This document shows, one piece after another, positions 39,399 to 50,139 of a DNA stretch of 64,000 nucleotides. The stretch lies in the NCBI GenBank assembly GCA_023374025.1, contig SIJG01000037.1, positions 926,211-990,210 on the forward strand, read 5' to 3'. Position 1 is the first letter of the stretch; the number at the start of each line of letters is the position of its first letter. The notes under the pieces are model-generated. The model did not search any database. It saw nothing but the letters and a program-made list of their open reading frames with translations, and was not told the origin of the DNA. The DNA comes from Heterodera schachtii (lineage: Eukaryota > Nematoda > Chromadorea > Rhabditida > Heteroderidae). The position numbers were made by a program, and so were the translations under genes.

Positions 39399-42300
39399 TT
39401 AGGCAATCAGGGATTGAAAAAACTCAAGTTTGAACCCGATTTTCGACATTTGCGCAAATATGGGGTAATTATTCTGCCATGTCTCATTTGGAGACCCTCG
39501 CAAAAAAAAAAAAATTTTTCCCCGTCCGTCCGTCCCCCCAATACCAATTTGCTGGGCCGCACTTTTGCGCTGCAGAATCTGTTCCTTGATGTCACGCATT
39601 TCGACCATTGTCTTCTCCTTGCGCGCCTTCTCCGGCTCAACCACCGCTTTTTGGTACAACTGCTCCAAATGGTCGGAAACCCATTTCAAATTTGGTGCCT
39701 GAAACAAATTGAAAAAAAAAAAATTGACAATTTTTTAGTGTCAGAAAAATGATAAATTTTGGATGTGCACCTTTTTGCGCGTGTACAGCTCCCAAATGGT
39801 CTGTGAAATGGCGCGCACATCGCGGTCACTGGCATCGAACAGTTCGAACCTGAAAAAAAAAAACAATTTTGACAGCAAATAAAAAAATTCGGAGAACGGA
39901 ACCCAAACTTTTTTTTGTTCTTCGGGTCAAGAATGTTTTCTTCATTGTTATTTTTCAAAAAATTTAAACGCCAAAGCGAAAAAGCAGGAATTTGTAGTGG
40001 TTATCCGACAAAAAAGACAATTTTTTTTTTGTCATTTTAGGGCCAAATTTTCAAATAATATGGGGCGCCGCCGGGAAAAATTTTTTCCAGCAATAAAGTG
40101 TCAATCAAACCCCCTCCCCCAAAGATAAACAGTATTTTTGGTCTTAAAAGTTAAAAAATGATGCAATTTTTAGGAGGGTAAACAGCGTGAACATTGTGAC
40201 TGACCATGCAAAGGGCTCGGTGGGCAACACAATTGGCTGGTCCACTGTTCGGACCGCGAGTTGAATGCATGCGCAAGCGATTGTCTCCGGGGTGTAGCGC
40301 AAAAACATGTCCGTCCGCAGACCGTCGTTCATAAAGCTCCTAGAAATGGAAAAAAATCCATCAAAAAGTGTCAGCGCTAAAAAAAAATTTTTTTTTTTTT
40401 TTTTGCTTACCAAGCCTTCTGCAACAGTTGCCGACTCTTCCGAATTTCGCTAGCACTGTACTTTTTTTGATCATTTTTCAGCTGGCCAAGGATGTGCAGA
40501 TAGATGTAGATGAGTTTGTGCGGGTGGTGAACCTGTCAGTCAGCAATTTAAGAATTTAAAATTTTTTTCAACGGCATCATTCATTGGCACCGCCATGTCT
40601 CATGTCCCCATTTTTCTTTTCTAATTTTATTCGAAAAGGATGACTTTTTGGGGGCAAAATCAGCGTGTCATTATCAAATATATTGTTCCTTAATTTGGAC
40701 CAAGTGCCAAGAACGACCAAATTTAAAAAACCCGAAAAAAAATTTTCACCCTCTCCTCCAAGCCCCGAAAATTTCAAATCGTATGACCGTCGCAACCCCT
40801 TCCCCTTTCAAAAAATTTTTTTCTATCCACCCCCCAACTTACGTGCACAACAAATCCGAGCACATTAAGCAGTCGACGTTCCGCTTTGATCACAATGTTC
40901 TTCAACTCTTGGTACCTTTTGCTGCACAACTCCAAGTGCTCAAACCTGAACAATGGACAAGGGGACAGGGAAATTATTCAAATGAAATTTAAATGGCAAA
41001 AAATTAGGAGGGATTAAATCAGGGTTTGTCAGGGGTTCTGTTGTTACCACCACTCTCCTAATCATAATGCCATGAGCAGCTCCACTCTCTCTCTCTGATT
41101 CCTCAAAGAAATTTTGGGGATTAAAAAATTACGCGAAACGGCCAAATTAGTCGTCGTAGAAAACACCATTTTTTTCCCTTTACAAATGTGTGAAAGAAAC
41201 AACAGCAAATGAGCACATCAACCAACCAACCAACTGACCTTGTTCGTCTTCTTCTCCACCACTTTTATTTTGTGTCAACAAAAAAAAAAACCGCACGAAA
41301 ACCCCGCGGCAGCAGCGCAAAATGGGGGGGGGGGGTATTTCTTTCGAAAATTCGAATTGAATGCTAATGAAAAACAAAGAACGGATTTTTTTTTAAGGAA
41401 AAATGCCTAAAAATTTGTTTTAACGGAGAAGGGCGGTGTCCATTAGCAGTTTTGTTAAATTTTCAAAGATTTACGGGCATCTGCGCTGCAGAACAAAATA
41501 CATTCTTCTCACTTTTCACCCTCCCATTGTTTGCTGTGCTGCGGCCGGGGAATTCGTGCGGTCGGTCAAAATACAGAAAATGATTGAAATGGCGCGAACA
41601 TTCTCTGAAATGGTGACAAAAAAAAAGAGCAGAAAAACGGAGACAGAGCAAAAGCCCATGGGGAGGGGTGCACCTGAGAAAGAAACACAGAAAAGTGGCG
41701 GAGTCGAAGCGAACATTCATTCGTTGGTCCATTGGCCGGGTTCGGTTGGTTTTGTGCCAAACAACTTGCTGCTGTTGCTTTGCTGTCGGTGTGTTTGACA
41801 ATTCGTACAATGGGCAATTTTCGAATAATTCTTTGAACGATTTTTTTTTTCAAAATTCCAATTTTTTTTAAAGAAAAGGCTAGAAAATTTTCGAATAAAT
41901 TTTTTTTTTTTATGAAAAACGCAGTTTTTAAAAAATATTGCACGAGATGCCATTGACCCGCTGCGGTCATACCATGTCAGAATACGCCTCTGGCAAAGGT
42001 ATTGAATGGAAAAGTTCCTAAAAAATACCATTTGAAAATTTTGTCAAAAAAGTGGCACTTTTTTTTTGCATGTGAATGTGCCAAACCTTGCGTAACAAAC
42101 GCCAAATCGTCAAATTAACCTTGGCTCCCCCTTCGGCCAACAAAATGGCAGCGGGATTTGCACTTCACTTCCTCCTCATCCACCTGATGGGACAAATATT
42201 AAAACATGGAATTAAACAAATCCATCATCCATCCATTCATTTACTCATTCATTTGTGGAGGGGGGAAAATTGGGAGGGAATAGCTAAAAATAAAAATATG

Positions 42301-43880
42301 AAAACAAATCAGTGGTTATAATGTGCCAAACAAATGCCAAAAAAATGGCGCTTGAGAATTCAATCATTTGCCCATTTTGGGCAGAAAAAGTGCCGTAAAT
42401 GAAGAGAATTTAAGATTTTTAGAAAAATCTAAATCACCACCATTTTAGAACGAACAAACAACACATCAATCACAATCATCATGAGTGAGAGAGAGAGGAG
42501 CTGTGGCATTCTACAATCATTTTTTAAAATTTACCTAGAGAAATTTTGACCAAAATTTTTAAAGTGGCTATTCAACGGCCAACAAATGCAAGAATAGTTC
42601 AAAAAACTGTCAATTATCCCAAAAAAAATTTTGGGTGTTTCCTCGGAAACAACAAATTTTTGCGAAAATCCGTGCCTAATTAAGGGAAAAAATTGTTTAC
42701 TTTTTGCTCAGCTTTTGCAAATCTTCGGGATGTTGTGATGCGACCGCATTTCTCCGATGATGGATTTGCTTAAGGCGATTGTACACATTGAGCACGTCAC
42801 GCTGAACGCGATAATTAAAGGGGAAAAACGGAAATTAGAATTGGAAGAAAACGAAAATTTGATTCCCCCCCCCCCATTTAAGGTTCATTTGTTTGGGACA
42901 GGGGGCTGCAGTGATTTAAGCCAACAATTTAGGAACACGGAATTTCGGAGGCTCAAAAAATCCCAGGAATTCCGAATAAGTGCCACATTCAGACCAAATT
43001 TCCCTGAAATAAGGCCTTTAGAAAGACGGAATAAAAATTGTTATCCTAAAAGATTAAATAAAACCAAATTGAAAAACGCACCGGTTTACGAGGCTCTTCT
43101 TCAATTTTACTTGCCAACAGCAGACAAGCTTGGACCATGTGCTAAAAAACAAAATTTACATCAATTTTATTTGAGAAATTCAAAAAACCTCGAAATTGTA
43201 GCGCACAAATGATTTGAGGTAGTAATAACGTTGGAAGAGAATTTGTGCGGTGGCCGCTGACGTTTGACTCAACCGTAACAGAATTGCTCCCGATTGTATA
43301 AGTTCACAGCCCAAGTAGCGAATGTCCTAAATAATGAAAATTTAAATAAAAATTAGGAATAAAAATTGGCAAAAATTCTCGAAAGCACTTTCAACGAAAC
43401 AAAAAATGTCTACTTTTTGGTCGGTTTAACCCTAAATAGCAATAAAACTTTTTTTAGGTGTGGTTAAATGTTTGATGGAATTTCATGTTCCCCATTTTTT
43501 GGCCCCCAATTCTCCCCCGTTTTACCCTCTCCAATTCGCGATTGATTCCGTCCGCCAGTGACGGAGGGTTCTCGAGTTTGGCCAACGAGTCGGCGTCGTA
43601 GTGCATTAACCATTTCTCCGCCGAGATGTCAATGCTGGAGTAGTTGCGCCGTTGCCCGTAGCTGGACGGTCTCACTTTGGCAATAAGCGCGTCCATCGCG
43701 CATTTTGCCGACGATTGCACCGTTTCCTAAAGGCATTTGTGGTAAAATAGATGTATAGGAAGGAGGGTCGGAAAATTGAAGGAAACAAACCTTGTAAGAA
43801 GCTGGCGGCGACAAAGGTGCAGCGGCAGCAGCGTTTGTCCCATTGGACGACGCATTATTACTGGCCAATAAACTCATCAT
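39399..43880 (-). CDS. cyl-1: Cyclin L
   Basis: Exons 43880-43791, 43726-43526, 43326-43189, 43141-43082, 42801-42701, 42167-42120 (uncertain), 40945-40843, 40532-40411, 40339-40205, 39849-39771 and 39698-39399. The first cyclin box shows [35 protein letters not shown] and [10 protein letters not shown]. The second shows [29 protein letters not shown] and [15 protein letters not shown]. Cyclin L pairs with CDK10/11-type kinases in transcription and pre-mRNA splicing. The Arg-Ser-rich tail of vertebrate cyclin L is not visible. The last exon either reads on to a stop at 39399 or is spliced at 39545. Exon 6 was placed by phase only. The gene is divergent from the MOB gene at 44603. Its first exon and promoter were duplicated to 21129-21355. 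Symbol after the C. elegans orthologue. Confidence 0.88.
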
Positions 43881-44035
43881 TTAATTGAAATGCTTTTGAA
43901 TCTAAATGTGAAAAATAGATTTTTATTAAAAATGGGTTCAAAATTCTAACAGTGTTCGAAATGAATTGGATAGAAAATTGTGAGTGAAAAGGACAGGAAA
44001 AAAAGAATGGTTGGCCAGAAACCAGCAAAAGGAGA
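43880..44035 (-). promoter_or_regulatory. Cyclin L upstream block shared with the 76-aa gene
   Basis: The sequence upstream of the start codon (TTTAATTGAAATGCTTTTGA, CAAAATTCTAACAGT, CGAAATGAATTGGA, GAAACCAGCAAAA) is repeated in the same order and orientation at 21206-21355. The similarity runs through exon 1 into the intron start. Confidence 0.7.
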
Positions 44036-44073
44036 GGAAAGGAAAGGAAAGGAAAGGAAAGGAAAGGAAAGGT
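44033..44073. repeat. (GGAAA)n microsatellite
   Basis: About eight copies of GGAAA in a row, in the divergent region between cyclin L and MOB. Confidence 0.9.
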
Positions 44074-44602
44074 GGGTGGTCGGTTCGGTTCGGTCACTCG
44101 ATTTCGTTGGGACAATCAACGACAAAATGACGCCATTACTTGAATAAAAGCGCATTGGCATTGTGAGCGTTTTTTTAAATGGGCGCGGCAAAAAACTAAT
44201 CGATAACAAAAAGAACCAAACCAAAAACAATGGAATGCGCAAATGAACAAATTCATTGTTTCGCTTTAATTGGGTAGTTAAAAGTTTCAAAGAGAGAGAA
44301 TGAGAGAGACAAAAAAGAAATGCCTAATTACCAATTAAAGCAATTTTGTTTAAATTTTGAATTAAACGCTCTAATTTGCCAGCTAATGTATCATGGTGCT
44401 GTTTCTGATCTAAAACAAAATAATTTGTTGGAAAATCGACGATTGCAGCAGCAGAAACAGGCTAAACTACTGCTTAGGCAAGTACAAAAAATTCTACCGA
44501 AATACGTACAAAATTCTTTAATTGTAAGTTGAATGAATTTAAAATTTGCAAAATACCGTACAGAGAGAAAACTGTAATTTTGGATTTTGTATGTCCATTT
44601 AG

Positions 44603-45784
44603 GCGTGCCTCTGCCACATTAGGGAGCGGGAATTTGCGCGAAGTGGTGCGACTGCCGCACGGCGAAGACCCCAATGAATGGATAGCGGCGAACAGTTAAA
44701 AAAAATCATTAGCGCAATACAATAATTAATTATGAGTAATTAGCCATCAATCAGGGCAACAAATTAAACTACCAGACAGAACATATACATATCACGACAT
44801 AATTAGGCTTAATTAGCCATCAATTAGGTGACAATCATAAGCGCCATTTGAAATGTTATGATTGATATAATTAGGCATCACATTAATTGTTAAAGTTGTG
44901 GACTTGCATAACCAAGTGTCCATGCTGTACGGCACAATTGCTGAGCATTGCACGGCCAAAAGTTGTCCACGAATGACCGCCGGTTCGCAGCACGAATATT
45001 TTTGGTAAAAAACGGCGAATTTCAAATAAAATCGAATTTCGTATTCCCCCGAGGGTTTCTATTTTTTATGGGCTTTATTCGAGGGGAGGGGGAGGCGTAT
45101 TTTAGGAAATACAATATTTTACAAATCTTAATACATATTTCAAGGTTTTGTTCGACTCAATTGAAAGGGGTGGGGGAAAGGTCACAAAACCGATGAAAAA
45201 TACCCAAATTTGTTGAGGTCGGACAGCAAAGGCGCATTGATTGAGCCATGTCCGGCCAACCTTTACATTGAATATTTGCTCGGTTGGGTGCAGGACGAAT
45301 TGGACGATGAGAGCATATTTCCGTCACAAATTGGTCAGTCACCAATTCCATTTTCGATGATGAGACCCTTTTTTTTGTTAGGTCAGCAATTCCCATCAAA
45401 TTTTTTGCACATTGCGCAGGCCATCGTAAAGAGACTGTTCCGAATTTATGCCCATGTTTACCATGAACATTTTGGACTCATTGAGCAGCTAAAAGCGGTT
45501 GAACATTTGAACACATCGGTTCTATTTTTTAATTGGCAACATTTAAGTCTCAATTTTTGAGAATGGCATTTTGCCATTAAAGATTCAATTTCTGAAAAAG
45601 CTAAACTCTACTTAATAAATGATGGTGAATTTGGCTCTTTCAGTTCAAACATTTCATGCTGTTTGTGGACGAGTTCGATTTGATTGACAGACGCCAGCTG
45701 GCACCATTGCAGGAACTGATCGACAGCCTTTTGCACACAAACAGCAGCCAAAAACAAACAGAAAATGAAGGGCTATACGTTTGA
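44603..45784 (+). CDS. MOB1-type kinase activator (N-terminal exon not placed)
   Basis: Exons 44603-44694, 44896-45004, 45218-45333, 45382-45518 and 45644-45784 join in phase. The product shows [19 protein letters not shown] then [72 protein letters not shown] and [16 protein letters not shown]. The zinc ligands (CTAKSC and HVYHEH) are conserved. MOB1 activates NDR/LATS kinases in Hippo-type signalling. It ends with an extra Gln/Ser-rich tail. The first exon is unresolved: the open segment 44320-44522 ends at a perfect GTAAGT donor but in the wrong phase, so I do not join it. An ACCGTATTT-family element lies in intron 2. Confidence 0.9.
45035..45115. mobile_element. MITE copy in MOB intron 2
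   Basis: CGTATTCCCCCGAGGGTTTC, GGGCTTTATTCGAGG and TTTTAGGAAATACAAT match the CCCCGGGGGC-core family in inverted orientation. Confidence 0.5.
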
Positions 45785-45984
45785 TTGTGTCGCAATTTAT
45801 TGCCTCCCCCTTTCATTTTATTTTTTATGTTTTACAACCCTTTTTTGAATACAAATGTTTAACCATGTTACAACCAAACAAACACCGACCGCAGTACAAA
45901 ATCATTGATCCAAATCAATTCTTCCAAAATAGTCCGTCCGTATTTTAAAAACTGGAAAAAACATTGGTGGTCCCTTTCCTCTCC

Positions 45985-48226
45985 TCATTCAACAACATCT
46001 CCCTTCGCGCCCAAACGATGCGGGTCCTGGCTGGGGTAGTGGACACGCGGTAAGCCACCGCTGGTGGATGGTTGTCGCTGAAAAGGGAAAAAAGTTTAAA
46101 ACGATCCGTGGATTTCGCCGTCTCGCCCCAGGACGTAGGCCTTGAATAGGCATAGTGTTTTTGCCAGGGTCCAATTTTTACCATGGTCAGATACGGGTTT
46201 TCTCCCGCAATTTGTCCAGTTGAAAAGGGTAATACCGTACCGAGTTTACAGCCCCCCCCCCCTTTGGGTACGTCCCGATCCGCCCACCTCTTGCGAAGGT
46301 GGTGGCGGAGGATGCGGCAGTTCAGGCACCACAAGGCCCGGCGGGCGTCCAACCGGCAACGGAATGCCAACATCGCCGCCCTCACCCTCGGCAGTTGAGA
46401 AGCGCGAACGCTTTCTCAAAGTCGCGCCATCGACCGCCAATGTTGAGGACATTGACGAAGAAGGCAGCACTAAAAAATTGGAAAATTGTACAAACTCGTA
46501 TAACGAATTGTCAAAGGGACATATAATCACACAAAAAAATCATAGAAATTTTATTGGCAAAATTTGTATAGAAAAACCGAAAAATCAATCATTTGGGTAC
46601 TTTTTATGTAAAAAATGAACTCACAATCGGCAATGTTCGGCACAGGTTCCAACGGCGTGTGAACACTCAGCTCTTTGGTGGTCTGTGTCTGCGAGCGAGG
46701 CTGACCCCAACGGACACGGATTTTCAGGCCCTAAATTTACTTGAAAATATAAAAAACCACACATTTCCAACCACCTTCAACACGAGTTGTTCAAAGGTGC
46801 GATCGGCGGCCATTTCGGCTGCCTGTCGCGTGGTGAACTGAATGAATGCGCAACATTTGTTCGGCACAACATGGACTTGACGAATTTCGCCGAATTGGTA
46901 AAAGTAATCGCTGAAAAAGCATAAAAAATTCGTAAAGAATTAGTCATTTCCGGACACTACCGAATGTCCGCCTCCGTGACAACAAGACGACTTTCACGGC
47001 CCAAATTGCCCAGAAACAGCGTGGTAATGGACTGATCCTCGGGCGGCGTCAATTTCGGCATGGCCTTAAACAGTGTGACAAATCGTATTTGATTTTAATT
47101 ATGTGTCAATGTGCTATTTACCTTCGCTCTGTTCATCAGTTTGTCCGCAACTGGGTCTAAAATGGGGAAACAATTGTTTGTTTAAATGCGAATTGAATGT
47201 TTCCATTTATTTTAAAATATTGCCATTGGTTCCGTAGTAGCGATCACGCATATTCTGCAGACTCAATGGATCATCAGGGTCTGTGGGCTTTTCATGTCTG
47301 AAAAGAGAATCCATTGTGTAGGGGAGTGAAGTCGAAACTGTAAGAAAAATTGTGCAATTTCCCACATTTTAATGCATCAAATCCCGCAAGTTTCACATAA
47401 TTCGTCCCAAAATCCATGACCAATTTTTCGCCATTATCCACCCAAAAATTCCAATTGCTCACCTGTACGGGCACTCTTCGCCACGGGTGCATTCGCCTTT
47501 CACAAAGAATGAGCAAATGTGTGGCAAATTTCGGTTGTAATATGGCTGATTTCGGGCCAGCTTGCGCAACATTTCGTTGGTGCCCGCATCGGTCAGTTTG
47601 GCCAACTCGCCGTACGGCACTGTGCCATCCGTTTGTTCCAAAGCACGGTCAACATTCTGAAATCCAACAGGTTTTTAGGGTAGCTCAAAGCCGTAAATGT
47701 GTCCCCAAAAACCTGGATGAAATAGTCGCGATTGGCCCCCACTTTTGGGATGGTCTCCTTGACTTGGAGTGCCGTGTCACGCACTTGGACGGGAAGGCCT
47801 AAATTTACATTATCCGTTATTTTGCTCGGCGAATTCATAACAACCAGTATTCCAAATCCAGCAGACAAGTCTGGCACACATTCTTCAACTTGGCACATGT
47901 CTGACAAATCTCGGTCTTTTTGTAGCGCGCCCCTCTGCCCGGCATCCAACGAAATGTTGTGAATGGACGCTCACAAATTTTGCATTCGCCTCCATGTGTG
48001 TCTTTGCTCTAAAAACAGTTTCAAGAGAAATTGTGGAAATGTAAGACGACCCCTCCCATTGTTTATACCATGCGTAAGTACGGGTTCGGGCCGAGGCAAG
48101 TCTCACACAGAATAGGGAATTCCTTAAATTATTACGAGTAAATTTTAGTCGGAAATGCTAAGGCCATCTCACCGCATCCTCAAATGTCTTCCGATTGTAG
48201 GTGTAGGACGATTTTGACATCGACAT
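45985..48226 (-). CDS. rbm-22: Pre-mRNA-splicing factor RBM22
   Basis: Exons 48226-48173, 48122-48069, 48008-about 47848, 47798-47713, 47656-47463, 47297-47224, 47156-47122, 47064-46961, 46910-46775, 46730-46625, an exon from about 46470, and a last exon 46077-45985. RBM22 (yeast Cwc2/Slt11) contacts U6 and the intron in the spliceosome. Visible are N-terminal Cys motifs ([19 protein letters not shown]), the CCCH finger [20 protein letters not shown], the RRM ([24 protein letters not shown]), [11 protein letters not shown], and the C-terminal [13 protein letters not shown]. The intron 6 donor is GC (AATG|GCAATA). Intron 3 has no canonical GT donor in phase. The Pro-rich exon near 46300 and its links are not fully resolved. 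Confidence 0.9.
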
Positions 48227-48515
48227 TTTGCTTTGGCGAGAATAGATTTAGGCGCCTTTAGCTAAAAATAAAAATAGATAAAATAACGCCCAAAAAACGG
48301 GACACGAACAATAAGAAAAATGCACTTTCTAAAAGTTGTCTTTTTTTAATGAAAACCAAGATTTCTCAGTAGTTATGTAAAATTCCACTTCGATATTTTT
48401 GAGGGGGGGGGGGGGGGGGGGGGGAATTTGTTTTAAAAATTTTTACATATCTGAAATTATCATTGAATTTTTAAACCAAGCTTGGTCCAACTCTACTCAA
48501 TTGATTAATTAAGCA
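48227..48515. promoter_or_regulatory. Divergent region between RBM22 and TATDN3
   Basis: The two start codons face away from each other across 289 bp, which contain a G run of about 20 bases near 48402-48424. It probably holds both promoters. No TATA box is obvious. Confidence 0.5.
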
Positions 48516-49744
48516 ATGATTGATTGCCATTGTCATTTGGCGGATGAAAGTTTTAATGAGGACATTAGTCAGGTTCTTTACATAAATCGAATAACAAAAT
48601 TTAATGACGAAAATGTTTGTAAGGTGATTGACCGAGCGAAGCAAAATGGTGTCAAAGCTGCTTTAGTGGTCGCAGAATTTAAGGATGATTTCGAACAAAT
48701 TTTGGAATTGGCCCACCAATTTCCCGATTTTATCTTTCCATGTTTTGGAATGCATCCTGTGCAAGTAAAAGTGGAAAGAACTTTTCATTTTTTGGAAGCT
48801 CTCTTTGTTTAAGCGTGGTCACATTTCATGCAGTGAAGAAATGTACAAAAATTCCGAAGTTGACAAATGGATTCGCACTCATTCAGACCAACTGATCGCA
48901 GTTGGCGAGGTGTTTATCTAATCAACCATTTTGATCAATCAATAATCTTGAGACAAATCTCGCGAGTTTTTAGGTTGGCTTGGATTTCAAGCCTCAACAT
49001 TTGAAGAACGGAGACGCGGACAAGGAGCAACAGCGCAAAGTTTTTCGTGCACAAATCGAACTAGCTAAAGAATTGCAGTTGCCCCTGTATGCATCTCGGA
49101 ATATCCGTTAAATTTCAATGATGCATTGAAATTTTCAGGATTTAAATTCCGTATTTACTAGGAGGGTTGAAAAAAAAACAAAGCCCCCGAGGCTTCTATT
49201 TTTGGAAATACAGTATAGGTAATTTTTGTGATTTGAGTATTGGTTTGTGTTTAGCAACGTGCACTCTCGTTCGGCTGGTACGCCTGTAATTGAATGGTTG
49301 GCCGCGCATGGGGCACAAAATGTGCTGTTGCACGCCTTCAGTGGCAATGTGAAAAATGCTCAAAAGGGCATTGAAAAGGGCTTCTTCTTTTCCATTCCTC
49401 CATCCTTTACTCTCTCAAAAGAAAAGGCAATGGAAGGAAGAATCACTAAGAAATATAAACAGAACATTGAAAAAGTTTCAGGAAGCATTGATCCAGAAAA
49501 TCCCATTGAGTCAACTTTGTTTGGAGAGCGATTCGCCCGTGCTTGGGCCGGTTGCCGAGGAGCGAAATGAACCCAAAAACATTAAACTCAGTGCCGAGTT
49601 CATCGCCAGAATTAAGAATGTTGGAATTTTCTTTCTTTTTTTACTTTTTAAATTTAATTTAAAAATTGAAAGGTTTCCACGGACGAAGTTATCCGAGTGA
49701 CAACTGAGAACGCGAAGAAACTGTTTCCGAAATTGAAAATTTGA
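48516..49744 (+). CDS. tatdn3: TatD-family DNase, TATDN3 type
   Basis: Exons 48516-48572, 48624-48764, 48814-48909, 48974-49086, 49255-49426, 49482-49619 and 49673-49744 join in phase to 262 aa (human about 274). TatD proteins are metal-dependent deoxyribonucleases with a TIM-barrel amidohydrolase fold. Metal-binding motifs are all present: DCHCH (3-7), GEVGLDF (about 97-103), NVHSRSAG, LLHAFSG and CLESDSPVLGP. The end reads TTENAKKLFPKL. Intron 5 needs a GC donor (AAG|GCAATG at 49427), without which the reading frame is lost. A MITE lies in intron 4. A fragment of exon 5 has been copied to about 56530. Confidence 0.93.
49150..49215. mobile_element. ACCGTATTT MITE in TATDN3 intron 4
   Basis: TTCCGTATTTACTAGGAGGG, GTTGAAAAAAAAACAAAGCCCCCGAGGC, then GGAAATACAGTAT. 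Same family as 34517-34645. Confidence 0.6.
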
Positions 49745-50139
49745 TGGAATATACTTACAATTAGTCAAATTGTCTTTTTTTCCTGAACTCCCTTGTTGAT
49801 TCGTTATCTACATAGATATTTTCAGTTTTTTGGAAACTACCTACCTATTTTCTTGTTTTGTATTTTTTAAGAAAAAACATATTTTGGCGTTATGATTCTG
49901 ATAAACACTCAAAAATCGAATTGTTAAAAAATTATGCATCGGACATTTGCGCGGAAAAGTGAGTGAATAGAAAAAAAATGGAGGGAGAGCTTCTATAGTC
50001 GCAAAAAAACTGGCAAATTTAATACCGTACAAAATGAAAAAACAGTAAACTCAGTAAATTAATATAAAAGTGATTGCTGTTATGCCACTTTTCATTAATT
50101 TATTTATTCAGAAGAAATAAAAATATCCAACGAAGGGGT

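Noticed and set aside
44320..44522. Open segment ending at a perfect GTAAGT, tempting as MOB exon 1
   Set aside because: Its phase does not match the exon at 44603 and it lacks MOB similarity.
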